From Arthrobacter psychrochitiniphilus (GTDB lineage Bacteria; Actinomycetota; Actinomycetes; Actinomycetales; Micrococcaceae), in NCBI RefSeq assembly GCF_003185915.1, contig NZ_QHLZ01000008.1, forward strand, positions 62,001 to 126,000: a stretch of 64,000 nucleotides of DNA. The letters run 5' to 3'. The notes beneath the pieces were generated by a model that was not told where the DNA came from, made no database searches, and worked only from the letters and a program-made list of their open reading frames with translations. Both the position numbers and the translations under genes were made by a program. This document shows, in pieces, positions 48,341 through 57,804 of the stretch (its first letter is position 1; each line of letters begins with the position of its first letter).

Positions 48341-49363
48341 ATGAACAACCACGTCACACGCCGCAATGTCCTGCAACTCTCTCTGGGTGCCGCAGCAATC
48401 TCCCTACTAGCAGCCTGCGGCGCTAAGGCCGATGATGCCAGTTCTTCGAATGCAGCCAAGGAGCCCGTGGAGATCAAGGTTGGCTACATTGCCGACTACA
48501 ACGGTGCAGCACTGATGGCAGTTGCCGATCAGGAAGGTTACTGGGCCAAGGCTGGCCTGAAGCCCAAGTACTTGCCGTTCACCAACGGCCCGCTGGCCAT
48601 CCAGGCACTGGGCACCAACAACGTGGACGTGGTCTACATTGGCTCCGGCGCACTGTGGCTGCCCGCATCAGGAAAGGCTGAAATCTGGTCCGTTAACTCT
48701 GTCTCCAACGCGGACCGCATCATTGCACAGCCCGGGATCAAGACTCTGGCTGAGCTCAAGGGCAAGAAGGTTGCAGTGCCTACCGGTACTTCCGGTGACC
48801 AGCTGTTCAGCCTGGCCTTGGCCAAGGAAGGCCTGAGCCGCGAAGACTTCAAGGTCACGGCCATGGAACCGCCGGCCATTGTTGCAGCATTCGCTGCCGG
48901 CCAGGTTGACGGTGCCGCCTTGTGGTACCCGCTCATTGACAGTGCCAAGAAGGGTCAGCCGGACATGGTTGAGCTGTTCTCTAACGAGGACTTCATCGAC
49001 ACGCTCACGTTCCCCTCCACGTTCGTAGCCGCTCCGGGCCGCGCAGCAAAGGATAAGGACCTTGCCACCGGGTTCATCTCCGTTGTCAAGAGCGCCAACG
49101 ACTACCGGCACAGCAACCAGGAAAACACCATTGCCCTGACAGCTAAGTTCCTCAAGCTTAAGGAGGAAGACATGGCAGCCCAGGCCAGTGTGGCCAAGCT
49201 GTTCACCTCCCAGGAACTGGACAAGTTGTCCTCGGACGGCACCATCTACACCTGGTTGGATGGTCTCCAGCAGCAGTTCAAGAAGGATGAGAAGATCACC
49301 GAAATCTCCGATCCCAAGTCCTTCTACAACTCTGAACTGTTCGTCAGCACCCCAGCGGTCTAA
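48341..49363 (+). CDS. ABC importer substrate-binding lipoprotein (SsuA/NMT1-like)
   Basis: A 340-residue lipoprotein. The signal has a twin-arginine-like TRRNVLQLSLG followed by the lipobox LLAAC, so it may be exported folded and lipidated at Cys26-27. The mature part is an NMT1/THI5-like SBP: KVGYIADYNGAALMAVADQEGYWAKAGL, FTNGPLAIQALGTNNVDVVYIGSGA, KGKKVAVPTGTSGDQ. It captures the operon's substrate outside the membrane. Strong AGGAG before the ATG. The next gene, a sulfatase, begins 7 bp after its stop. Confidence 0.93.
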   Translation: MNNHVTRRNVLQLSLGAAAISLLAACGAKADDASSSNAAKEPVEIKVGYIADYNGAALMAVADQEGYWAKAGLKPKYLPFTNGPLAIQALGTNNVDVVYIGSGALWLPASGKAEIWSVNSVSNADRIIAQPGIKTLAELKGKKVAVPTGTSGDQLFSLALAKEGLSREDFKVTAMEPPAIVAAFAAGQVDGAALWYPLIDSAKKGQPDMVELFSNEDFIDTLTFPSTFVAAPGRAAKDKDLATGFISVVKSANDYRHSNQENTIALTAKFLKLKEEDMAAQASVAKLFTSQELDKLSSDGTIYTWLDGLQQQFKKDEKITEISDPKSFYNSELFVSTPAV

Positions 49364-49369
49364 GCCTCA

Positions 49370-50893
49370 GTGACTTCTGTGAACACCACTAAGCGCCAAA
49401 ACATGCTGTTCCTCATGACGGATCAGCAACGCATCGACACCCTGGGATGCTACGGCAACACCTCACAGCACACTCCCAACCTGGACAGGCTAGCTGCGCG
49501 CGGAACAACTTTTGACCGGGCCTACACGCCTACGGCCATTTGCACCCCTGCGCGTGCCAGCCTGCTCACAGGCCTGCAACCGTTCGAACACGGATTGTTG
49601 GCCAACTACGAGTGGAATTCAGGCCACAGGGAGGAGCTCCCTGACGGGCTGCCTACTTTCTCTGCGGCGTTGACTGAGCAGGGATACCGGCTCGGTCACG
49701 TGGGCAAATGGCATGTTGGCAAGGATCGTGGACCCGATTACTACGGTTTTGAAGGAATTCACCTGCCGGGTGCTCTGAACGTCTTTGACGATCCGGGATA
49801 CGAAGGCTGGCTTAAAGCCAACGGATATCCGGATTTCCACATCTCCAACCCTGTCTACACCACCCGGGCGGACGGCAGCCAAGGTCACTTGATCGCCGGC
49901 GTGACGGATCAGCCCACGGAAGCCACCTTTGAGGCGTTCCTGGCGGATCAGACCATCGCTAAGCTGCGTGAATTTGCTGCAGGTGCCTTGCAGGAAGAGT
50001 CAGGTGCAGAGGACGGCACACCGTTCTTCTTGTCCTGCCATATCTTTGGACCGCACCTGCCCTACCTGATTCCGCAACAGTGGTATGACATGGTTGACCC
50101 CTCCACCATTGAGCTGCCCGGTTCCTTTGCCGAAACGTTCCACGGCAAACCGATGGTGCAGCAGGCCTACGCCGAATACTGGTCCACGGACTGCTTCACC
50201 GTGGATGAGTGGAAGAAGCTCACCGCTGTGTACTGGGGCTACGTTGCCATGATCGACCATGAAATTGGGCGGATCCTGGACGTCCTTGACGAGCTGGGCT
50301 TGACGGACAACACGGCCGTCATGTTCACCGCTGACCACGGTGAATTCACAGGTGCTCACAGGCTCAATGACAAGGGCCCTGCCATGTATGAGGACATTTA
50401 CCGCATACCGGCCATCCTGTCCCTTCCTGGCGAGCAGGAGCGGCGGGAAGACCGCTTCATCAGTTTGCTGGACTTCACTGCCACCTTCCATGACATTGCC
50501 GGGGCGGATGCCTCCGGTGTCCGTGGACGGAGCCTGCTGCCACTGGCTCACGGAGAAGATGTGGAGGGCTGGCGCGAGAATATCCTGTGCGAATTCCACG
50601 GCCACCACTTCCCCTACGCCCAGCGCATGATCCGCAACAAGGAAGTGAAATATATTGCTAACCCTGAAGGCATCGACGAGTTTTACGACATGATCGCCGA
50701 CCCTGACGAGCTCACCAATGTCATCAACGTCCCGATCTACAAAGATCGGGTTAGCACCATGCGCCGGGCAATGTACCGCCAACTCGTTGAGCGCGGCGAC
50801 AAATTTGCCCAGTGGCTAGCTTTTGCAGGCGATATCCCGGCCCATGAACGTGTGCGCCCGGCCACCGCCGTCGAACGATTCATCACTGTGTAG
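49370..50893 (+). CDS. Type I sulfatase (Cys-type, formylglycine-dependent)
   Basis: A 507-residue enzyme starting at GTG 49370. It has LFLMTDQQRIDTLGCYG (metal-binding Asp-Gln), the sulfatase signature ICTPARASLLTG (C-x-P-x-R) whose Cys is oxidised to formylglycine, HVGKWHVG, and FTADHGEFTGAH (metal His). No signal peptide is visible, so it acts in the cytoplasm after import, like the AtsA/BetC enzymes. Its place behind an importer fits a sulfate-ester uptake and desulfation operon; the exact ester cannot be read. It would need a formylglycine-generating enzyme encoded elsewhere. Confidence 0.93.
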   Translation: MTSVNTTKRQNMLFLMTDQQRIDTLGCYGNTSQHTPNLDRLAARGTTFDRAYTPTAICTPARASLLTGLQPFEHGLLANYEWNSGHREELPDGLPTFSAALTEQGYRLGHVGKWHVGKDRGPDYYGFEGIHLPGALNVFDDPGYEGWLKANGYPDFHISNPVYTTRADGSQGHLIAGVTDQPTEATFEAFLADQTIAKLREFAAGALQEESGAEDGTPFFLSCHIFGPHLPYLIPQQWYDMVDPSTIELPGSFAETFHGKPMVQQAYAEYWSTDCFTVDEWKKLTAVYWGYVAMIDHEIGRILDVLDELGLTDNTAVMFTADHGEFTGAHRLNDKGPAMYEDIYRIPAILSLPGEQERREDRFISLLDFTATFHDIAGADASGVRGRSLLPLAHGEDVEGWRENILCEFHGHHFPYAQRMIRNKEVKYIANPEGIDEFYDMIADPDELTNVINVPIYKDRVSTMRRAMYRQLVERGDKFAQWLAFAGDIPAHERVRPATAVERFITV

Positions 50894-50950
50894 TCTCACC
50901 CACTAACGGATGCCTCTTGCGGTCCAAGAGAAGTAAAGCGAGTATATGGA

Positions 50951-53803
50951 TTGAAAGCATTGAAAAGAACGACGACGGCCGGGCTCGCCTGCGCTGCCGC
51001 CCTCGGTTTGTTTGCTGCGGTGCTACCCACAGCTTTTACCGCTCCCCCGGCCCAAGCGGCTCCGATTGTGGTGCCTCCCAGCGTCCCGGTGGAGTACCCG
51101 TCCAACCTGGCACTAACCGGAACGGTTACGGCCTCAAGTGTGGAGCCGGGGGCTGGGGCGGGGTTCACAGCTAACCTCATCAACGACGGGAACACAGGCA
51201 CCCGATGGTCCTCAGCCTACGAAGATAACTCCTGGATCCAGGTGGAGTTGGAACAGGCCGGTCCCGTTGATCATGTGAAGATCGTCTGGCCCAATGCCGC
51301 AGCCCGTGACTACAAGCTGCAAACTTCTCTTGATGGCACGTCTTGGGCAGATGTGAAGACCATGACCTCCACTACCGGGCCGACCCGCACCGACGAGGTC
51401 ACCCTGGGCGTGCCGAACACGAAGTTCCTGCGCATGCAGGGCGTTAAACGCTGGTCCACGTACGGATACTCGATCTCGGAGTTCGAGATCTATGCCAAAC
51501 CCCAGCCGGTTCTCCCGGACAGCTTGGCTCTTGTGCCGATGCCGGTGGCCTCTGCTGCTACCGCTGATGGCACGTTCCAGCTGCTGCCAGGAAGCCGTAT
51601 TGTGGCCTCAGGTGACGCCGTAGATGCTGCCAACTACTTCGCAGAAAAGGCACGCAAGAGCACCGGCTTCGCCTTGCCCGTGGTCAGTGGTATTGCTTCG
51701 GCCAGTGATGTTCAGTTCACGGTGGGAGCCGACCTCTCCGATGCTAAACCGGAAAGCTACACGCTGCAGGCTGACAGCAACGGGGTGAAGATCGCTGCGA
51801 ACACTTCAGCCGGTGCGTTGAATGGTGTGCAAACACTGCGCCAGCTCTTCCCGCAATGGATTGAATCCGGCACCGCGGTCAACACCCCCTGGACCGTGGA
51901 CAGCGTGGTCATCAGTGACTACCCTCGCTACGAACACCGCGGTGTGGGCATTGATGTGGCCCGTTCCTTCTACACAGTGGATGAAATGAAGGAGCACATC
52001 GATAACGCAGCCCAGTTCAAGATGAACGCCCTCCACATTCACCTCACCGATGACCAAGGCTGGCGAATCGCCATGGACCAGCCAACGGTGAACCCCTCCG
52101 GAATCAAGTACACGGACCTGACGGACATCTCCGGCAAGACCGCTATGACCACCAACCCGAGTCAGAGCGAACCAGGGCACACAGGCTTCTACACCAAGGA
52201 CGATTATAAGGAGATTGTGAAGTACGCCGGGGACAACGGCATGGTGGTCATCCCGGAAATTGACATGCCAGGTCACACCACCGCGGCCCTGCACGCCATC
52301 CCGCAACTGAACTCAGCCAAGTCCGCCCCCAAACCGGCGCCCGGCAACTCCACACCTAACTCACAGGGCACAGGTGATGTAGGCGTCAGTTCCTTCGATT
52401 CGGATAACGACGCTACCTACGAATTCACCAAGGAAGTCCTGAAACAGCTTGCTGCCCTGACTCCTGGCCCGTACATCCACATCGGCGGAGACGAGTCCCA
52501 TGTGACATCTACTGCCGACTACAACAAGATGATCGGCGCGTTCACCAAGCAGGTCACCGACGTGAACAAGCGTGTTATTGGCTGGAACGAATACGGTTCC
52601 GCTAACTTGCCGCCAAACTCCGTGATTCAGCTATGGGTTGGCGGTGGCCAGGGCGAATCAGACAAGATCATCAAGAATAACGCCAAAGTCATCCTCTCCC
52701 CCGCATCCAAGACGTACATCCCGCAGAAGCAGGATAATTCCGAGCAGTTTGGCGGAACCTGGGCCTGTAGTGGTGCACCTTGCACCTTGCAGACACACTA
52801 TGACTGGGACCCAGCAAAATTCCTGCCCGGCATTGGCGATGACCGCATCCTAGGTGTAGAAACAGTCCAGTGGGGCGAATGGATCCGCGGCATGAACCAG
52901 ACTGAAAGCTACCAATACCCGCGCACCCTGGCCACGGCCGAGGTTGGCTGGTCTCCGCAAGCCAACCGCAACTACGCAGACTTCACCAAGCGCGCGGCAA
53001 CACTCGGTGGCCGCATGGCTCTTGAAGGGTTGAATCACTTCAAGACCCCTGGTATCAACTGGAGCACCGCCCCTGCAGCCCCTGAAACCGCCCCAGCCTT
53101 GGTGGATCCGGCAACACTTCCAGAGGTATCCCCCGTTGATTTAGGTGTTCCCTCCACCGAGTTCGACGGCGGCGAATACCTCACCTTGAAGAACCTCCCG
53201 GTCAATGCTTGGCTGCGCGTGGCCATCCAGAACACTTCCGCCACTGAACCCACGGCTCCAAAGAGCCAGTGGGTCCGCTCCAACGAGGCCGGTGAAGCAC
53301 CGCTGGAGGTTCCCACCGGTCTTGAAGGCGGCAACTATGTGGTGACCGTTCAGAATGCTGCGGGTCAGCTCGCAGGGTTCGCCGCACTAGCCCTCGCAGA
53401 AGAAGCAGCGCCGGAAACTACTAAACCGGCAACTGCCCCAGCCACCACGGCGCCGGCAACCACGGAACCCACTAACGAGGCAACCGAGGAAGCCACCACG
53501 GCGCCGGCAACCACGGAGCCGACTAACGAGGCAACCGAGGAAGTCACCACGGATCCAACCGATGAGGCAACCACTGCTCCGGCCACCACGGATGCCACGC
53601 TCACCAGCCCGGCCACGGGCGATACCGGTACCGTTCCCACCCGCGTGACGACGTCGCCCACGGCGTCGCCCACGGGAACCAGCGCAGATGAACTGGCCAG
53701 CACTGGCGCCAGCTCAACACTGCTGATGGGTGGTGCAGTCTTGGCGCTGCTCGCTGGTCTGGTCATCATGGCCGGATCACGCAGGCGCTCCAGCCAGCAC
53801 TAA
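50951..53803 (+). CDS. Wall-anchored GH20 beta-N-acetylhexosaminidase with F5/8C-type domain (950 residues)
   Basis: Secreted modular enzyme starting at TTG 50951. Order: signal peptide (to about AQAA, residue 37), a discoidin/CBM32-like module (about 50-190: NLALTGTVTASSVEPGA, DGNTGTRWSSAYEDNSWIQVEL, YGYSISEFEIY), GH20b, and a GH20 barrel with YIHIGGDESH near residues 512-521 (Asp-Glu catalytic pair). Then a C-terminal carbohydrate-related module, a Thr/Pro/Glu linker with two 51-bp repeats, LASTG, a hydrophobic helix and RRR: a class E sortase signal. It follows the sulfatase gene by 57 bp on the same strand. Confidence 0.93.
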   Translation: MKALKRTTTAGLACAAALGLFAAVLPTAFTAPPAQAAPIVVPPSVPVEYPSNLALTGTVTASSVEPGAGAGFTANLINDGNTGTRWSSAYEDNSWIQVELEQAGPVDHVKIVWPNAAARDYKLQTSLDGTSWADVKTMTSTTGPTRTDEVTLGVPNTKFLRMQGVKRWSTYGYSISEFEIYAKPQPVLPDSLALVPMPVASAATADGTFQLLPGSRIVASGDAVDAANYFAEKARKSTGFALPVVSGIASASDVQFTVGADLSDAKPESYTLQADSNGVKIAANTSAGALNGVQTLRQLFPQWIESGTAVNTPWTVDSVVISDYPRYEHRGVGIDVARSFYTVDEMKEHIDNAAQFKMNALHIHLTDDQGWRIAMDQPTVNPSGIKYTDLTDISGKTAMTTNPSQSEPGHTGFYTKDDYKEIVKYAGDNGMVVIPEIDMPGHTTAALHAIPQLNSAKSAPKPAPGNSTPNSQGTGDVGVSSFDSDNDATYEFTKEVLKQLAALTPGPYIHIGGDESHVTSTADYNKMIGAFTKQVTDVNKRVIGWNEYGSANLPPNSVIQLWVGGGQGESDKIIKNNAKVILSPASKTYIPQKQDNSEQFGGTWACSGAPCTLQTHYDWDPAKFLPGIGDDRILGVETVQWGEWIRGMNQTESYQYPRTLATAEVGWSPQANRNYADFTKRAATLGGRMALEGLNHFKTPGINWSTAPAAPETAPALVDPATLPEVSPVDLGVPSTEFDGGEYLTLKNLPVNAWLRVAIQNTSATEPTAPKSQWVRSNEAGEAPLEVPTGLEGGNYVVTVQNAAGQLAGFAALALAEEAAPETTKPATAPATTAPATTEPTNEATEEATTAPATTEPTNEATEEVTTDPTDEATTAPATTDATLTSPATGDTGTVPTRVTTSPTASPTGTSADELASTGASSTLLMGGAVLALLAGLVIMAGSRRRSSQH
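53441..53542 (+). repeat. Two 51-bp direct repeats in GH20 linker
   Basis: Units at 53441-53491 and 53492-53542 differ at only two third-codon positions. Each encodes the 17-residue block ATTAPATTEPTNEATEE of the wall-spanning linker. The near identity implies a recent duplication. Confidence 0.9.
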
Positions 53804-53814
53804 GTTACATCCCC

Positions 53815-53868
53815 ACAAAGGGGCCGGTGTTTCAGACAGCCTTCCGTCTGAAACACCGGCCCCTTTGT
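53815..53868. terminator. Perfect 23-bp hairpin terminator
   Basis: The arms 53815-53837 and 53846-53868 are exact reverse complements with an 8-base loop; the stem includes GGGGCCGGTGTTTCAGAC. It follows the hexosaminidase stop by 11 bp and, being symmetric with flanking ACAAA/TTTGT, can act in both directions. A dense stop here closes the ABC-sulfatase-GH20 region. Confidence 0.9.
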
Positions 53869-54189
53869 GTTTGGGTGCGGCTGCTCGTTTCGACTTTTGT
53901 GGTGCCAATAACTGAAACCATCATGAAAGTGACGCTGCCTAAGCTGATCGTTGAATTTCGCATCCCTCGGTCCGGACTGTCTTCGGGCTTGCGATGAGGC
54001 ACATCTCGGCTCGCATGCCCTGAGCCGGACCGGTGGCATTCATGTCGTAGCCGGAGTTTCGCTAAGGATCGTGGTGGTTGCCACGTTCATGGGCAATTCT
54101 GAAGCAGAAGCTACCTCAAAACAGGATCGCTCCTACAGGCGGTACTTGAGACTTTTGGGTTCTTGCATGGCACGTAATGGTCAGTGCCA
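53869..54189. other. Intergenic region, nothing recognised
   Basis: About 320 bp between the terminator and the 3' end of the DoxX-like gene on the minus strand. No frame on either strand has family-like sequence, and no repeats were noticed. Confidence 0.5.
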
Positions 54190-54588
54190 CTAGCTGCGGC
54201 GAGCACTCCATGCCCACGCGACAAGTGGTACCTGCAAAGGCAGCCGCACGCTGTGTACGCGTTTGGCCGAGGCCGTCCCCCCCGGACCATACGCTCGCCG
54301 GAGCGCTGAAACGTGACCGGCGGTAAAGCCCATGAACATGATCGCCGTGGTGGTGGCCGCAAATTTTCGTGTGGCTGGGATCAACAAGCCAATGGCAGCC
54401 AGCGCCTCGGGCGCGGAGGAGACGATCACCCATTGGTGGCGGGTCATGAGTCCCAGTTTCCCGGCCTTGTCACTGCACAGGGATGGGGGAACCACCGGGT
54501 AGTAAAACTCCGGAGATCTAAGGTGATTCACTGAACTAGCGGCAAGCAGTGCCGCAAGTGCCCAAGCATTGAGTGTGGCTGGCTTCAT
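54190..54588 (-). CDS. DoxX-like small membrane protein
   Basis: A 132-residue protein with four hydrophobic segments. It contains FYYPVVPPSLC, LGLMTRHQWVIVSSAPEALAAIGLLIPATRKFAAT and FMGFTAGHVSALRRAYGPGG, the pattern of DoxX/DUF4267-type proteins (WVxxSGxxEExxAxGLLxPxTRxxA). Function in this subgroup is unknown; related proteins partner with thioredoxin-like or oxidase systems. Monocistronic. Confidence 0.82.
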   Translation of the reverse strand: MKPATLNAWALAALLAASSVNHLRSPEFYYPVVPPSLCSDKAGKLGLMTRHQWVIVSSAPEALAAIGLLIPATRKFAATTTAIMFMGFTAGHVSALRRAYGPGGTASAKRVHSVRLPLQVPLVAWAWSARRS

Positions 54589-54970
54589 GTCTCCATCGTT
54601 GCACGTCTACAGTGAATCCTGCACCGCAACCAGGCCATTTTCTCCATGAGAAGTCCCAACGCACCCCAACGATAATTGCAGGGAGGGAACCGAACTACCA
54701 ACAGCATGGAAACTACTCGTAGCTCCAATTCCCTGCCCGCTGTAGCGGTTGCCCACCGTATGACCGGGCGGCGCATCCACCGGCGATTCGCTGGGGATGA
54801 GCGGCAAACCCCCGATTCTCCCCCACGGCAGCAGATGCCTCAACTGTGACGCTTGCGCTGCCTTCGAAGGTCACGGCATCGATGAAAAAGGGTGGGCAAG
54901 TGCCAGCCACGGGGATAGATTGAACGGGTGAGCGATCGCTCTCCGTATCGTCTGCCGAAAGGTTGTTCCG
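54589..54970. other. Intergenic region, no gene recognised
   Basis: About 380 bp upstream of both flanking genes, transcribed away from each other. Short minus-strand frames here (for example 54713-54910) lack ribosome-binding sites and recognised motifs. The segment 54945-54970 carries AAAGG as the ribosome-binding site of the FMN reductase gene. Confidence 0.45.
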
Positions 54971-55540
54971 ATGAGCTACAAAGTGGGCGTTTTCGTGGGC
55001 AGCCTGGCCTCCGATTCCATCAACCGAAAACTTGCAAGGGCGCTGTTGAAGTTGGCTCCGTCAGAACTGAGCCTGATCGAGATCCCGATCGGTAAGTTGC
55101 CACTGTACAGCCGCGATTACGACTCCGACTACCCACCGGAGGGGCGTGCATTCAAGAACGCCGTGGCCGCCGTAGACGCCCTAATTTTCATCACCCCGGA
55201 ATATAACCGCAGTATCCCGGGCGCACTGAAGAACGCCATCGATTGGGGTTCCCGCCCCTGGGGCACCAACTCTTTTGCAAAGAAGCCTTCTGCGGTCATC
55301 GGAGCATCGACAGGGCAGGTTGGCACGGCTGTGGCGCAACAGCATTTGCGCAGCATTCTCTCCTTTGTGAATTCCCCGGAGATGGCGCAGCCGGAGGCAT
55401 ACGTACGGTTCACCCAGGGCTTGATCGACGACGACGGTAATGTCGCCACCGAGAAAACCACCGATTTTCTGCGGAATTGGTTGCAGGAATTTCATATTTT
55501 TGTGGTCCAAGTGGTTGGTGCACAGCGGATTACACTGTAG
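54971..55540 (+). CDS. NAD(P)H-dependent FMN reductase
   Basis: A 189-residue flavodoxin-fold reductase (FMN_red, ChrR/AzoR-like). GSLASDSINRKLARALLKLA is the FMN phosphate loop, LPLYSRDYDSDYP follows, and FITPEYNRSIPGALKNAIDWGSRPWG is the canonical second signature (PEYNxSxPGxLKNxIDW). It reduces quinones, chromate or azo compounds using NAD(P)H. Ends convergent with the permease gene, about 290 bp apart. Confidence 0.94.
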   Translation: MSYKVGVFVGSLASDSINRKLARALLKLAPSELSLIEIPIGKLPLYSRDYDSDYPPEGRAFKNAVAAVDALIFITPEYNRSIPGALKNAIDWGSRPWGTNSFAKKPSAVIGASTGQVGTAVAQQHLRSILSFVNSPEMAQPEAYVRFTQGLIDDDGNVATEKTTDFLRNWLQEFHIFVVQVVGAQRITL

Positions 55541-55827
55541 CGGCAGGACAGGCCCGGTCCTGAATGAGATGCTGGCGCGAGTCCCTCCGGCACGCAGCTG
55601 TTGTTGAGCACTAGGCGGGCACCTTGGCCGGGGACGTCAGCGCCCACGGCAGGCACTAGCGAAGGATTTCCAGTGCCGCTCCCAAGTGCACGGATGGTCC
55701 GTTCCAATGTCTAGGCCAAGTGGACTAGATCCTCTTGGCTCGAGGGTCGCTCACCTTCGGCACCTCAAACGGGCGTATGTCGCGGCTTCAGGGTAGGTGC
55801 TGGCTCGTGAATTTTTATAGAGCCCGG

Positions 55828-57405
55828 TCAGCGCCGGACGGCCGACCCCGAGTACTCAGCGCCGCCTTCCAGGTCCACACTGTCCTCGATGTCCTCAGGG
55901 CCGCTCAGGTCCACCTCCATCAGGGGAACCAACTGGGATTTGCTGACGAATCGGTGAATCAGCCACAAGCCAAGGAACATGGGGATGCCAATATAGGAGG
56001 AGAGGACTTCCATGCCGCGGCCGGCTAGGACAGCCTCGTAGTTCTGCCCGGCAATGACCAAGATCAGCACGGCGAAAGCCAGGAGCGGACCAATGGGGAA
56101 GAAGGCTGCCCGATACGGCAGGTCCGCAACCGCGTTTCCTTGTGCGAGGAAGGCTCGCCTAAAGCGATAATGTGAGAGGGCAATCCCCGCCCACACGATG
56201 AATCCGCACAGGCCGGAGACGTTAATCAGCCATGCGTAAGCAGCTCCCTGACCCACAAGGGCACTTAGGAAGCCAAACAGCCCGACGGCGGCCGTGGCCA
56301 GCAAGGCGGCGATGGGCACTCCGCGTGAATTGGTCGTCCCAAAGATTTTGGGTGCCTTGCCATCCTTGGCCATGGCATAAAGCATCCGTGTTGAGGCGTA
56401 GAGTCCGGAGTTTCCTGCCGAGAGAATTGCCGTCAAAATGACGGCGTTCATCAAGCCAGCAGCAAAGGCAATACCGGCACGTTCAAAGACCAGAGTGAAG
56501 GGTGAGGCCCCAATATCAGCCTCCCCTGAGGAGAGCAGACTCGGGTCAGTCAGCGGAATCAGGCAGCCGATCACGAAGATAGCTCCAATGTAGAAAATCA
56601 TAATGCGCCAGAAGACTGAACGTATGGCGCGCGGAACTTCACGCCGTGGGTTCTTCGCTTCACCGGCGGCCACACCCACAAGTTCGGTGCCTTGGAAGGA
56701 GAACCCAGCAATCATGAAGACGGACAAAATGGAAACCCATCCACCGTGAAAGACGTCTTCCCGGTTTTGCCAATTGCTCAGTCCTGGCGCACTATCTCCC
56801 AGAACACCAATAATCATGAGCACACCGGCCACGAGGAACAAAATGACGGCAGCTACCTTGATCAGGGAGAGCCAGAATTCGCTCTCACCAAAGGCTTTGG
56901 CTGAGAGTGCGTTGATGCCAGTCAACAGCAGCAGAAATCCACCAGCCCAGACCCAGCCGGGCACTTCAGGAAACCAAAAATCCATGATAATCCCGGCAGC
57001 AACCAATTCTGCAGCCACCGTAATGGCCCAGTTAAACCAATAATTCCACCCAATAGCGAAGCCAAACGAAGGCGAGACAAAACGGGTGGCATAGGTTTGG
57101 AACGAGCCGGCTACCGGAATCTTGGCGGACATTTCCCCCAATGACTGCATGAGCAAAAACACCATCAAACCCACCAGGGCATAGGCAAGCAACGCTCCGC
57201 CAGGACCAGCCTGCGCGATGGTCCCACCGGAAGCGACGAAGAGCCCGGTGCCAATGGCGCCGCCAATGGCGATCATCTGCAGATGGCGGCTGCTGAGCCC
57301 ACGCTTGAGCTCGTTGTCATCTGGCACATAACGTGTCTGCTTACCCAGCCGGGGACCACTCTGCCCTTGTGTTTCGAGCCTCGGATCGAGCGAGAGTTTA
57401 CTCAT
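55828..57405 (-). CDS. Amino-acid permease (APC family, LysP-like)
   Basis: A 525-residue transporter with ~12 helices. It begins with the AAT signature KRGLSSRHLQMIAIGGAIGTGLFVASG (consensus GTGLF), then QSLGEMSAKIPVAGSFQTYATRF, SFQGTELVGVAAGEAKNPRREVP and SAGNSGLYASTRMLYAMAKDGKAPKIF. The sequence is nearest to lysine- and aromatic-type amino acid permeases; the exact substrate is open. A strong palindrome lies about 205-230 bp upstream. Intact, monocistronic. Confidence 0.93.
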   Translation of the reverse strand: MSKLSLDPRLETQGQSGPRLGKQTRYVPDDNELKRGLSSRHLQMIAIGGAIGTGLFVASGGTIAQAGPGGALLAYALVGLMVFLLMQSLGEMSAKIPVAGSFQTYATRFVSPSFGFAIGWNYWFNWAITVAAELVAAGIIMDFWFPEVPGWVWAGGFLLLLTGINALSAKAFGESEFWLSLIKVAAVILFLVAGVLMIIGVLGDSAPGLSNWQNREDVFHGGWVSILSVFMIAGFSFQGTELVGVAAGEAKNPRREVPRAIRSVFWRIMIFYIGAIFVIGCLIPLTDPSLLSSGEADIGASPFTLVFERAGIAFAAGLMNAVILTAILSAGNSGLYASTRMLYAMAKDGKAPKIFGTTNSRGVPIAALLATAAVGLFGFLSALVGQGAAYAWLINVSGLCGFIVWAGIALSHYRFRRAFLAQGNAVADLPYRAAFFPIGPLLAFAVLILVIAGQNYEAVLAGRGMEVLSSYIGIPMFLGLWLIHRFVSKSQLVPLMEVDLSGPEDIEDSVDLEGGAEYSGSAVRR

Positions 57406-57609
57406 GGGTTGCTCGTCACCCCAGCACCGGACAAGTGGCTAAAAAATCGGGTCCTCGTAGAGGCTGAGGAACAGTACTTCTGATGCATCTGCAACTTCCT
57501 GCTTCGTGGCCCCCAACGAGTCGAGGCCACGCTAAATGAGTGAATATGAGCCCAAGGTCGGCAGTATGCTGGAAATTCCCTGCTGTTCTCGATAAGGCCG
57601 ACAACAATC

Positions 57610-57635
57610 CATTATGACGGCGAACTGTCATAATG
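57610..57635. promoter_or_regulatory. 9-bp inverted repeat upstream of permease
   Basis: CATTATGAC (57610-57618) and GTCATAATG (57627-57635) are exact reverse complements with 8 bp between. The site lies in an otherwise empty ~400-bp region before the permease (minus) and contains TATGAC/GTCATA boxes that could overlap a promoter. It looks like a dimeric regulator site, but no regulator gene is adjacent. Confidence 0.55.
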
Positions 57636-57804
57636 CTGAATCAGTGCTCCACATCACTCTGTTTGGCCGAATTTATGAGCCATCGCCATAGAATTTGCAC
57701 CATTCATAAGCATTGCTGTTGCTCAGCAATTGCTTTTTGGAGATGCAGGACAGCCTAGGCGGCTACGCTAGCGCCGGCCAGATGAGGCTCCCGCTTTGGC
57801 CCTT

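Noticed and set aside
51806..52306. Minus-strand frame opposite the large GH20 gene
   Set aside because: Antisense shadow.
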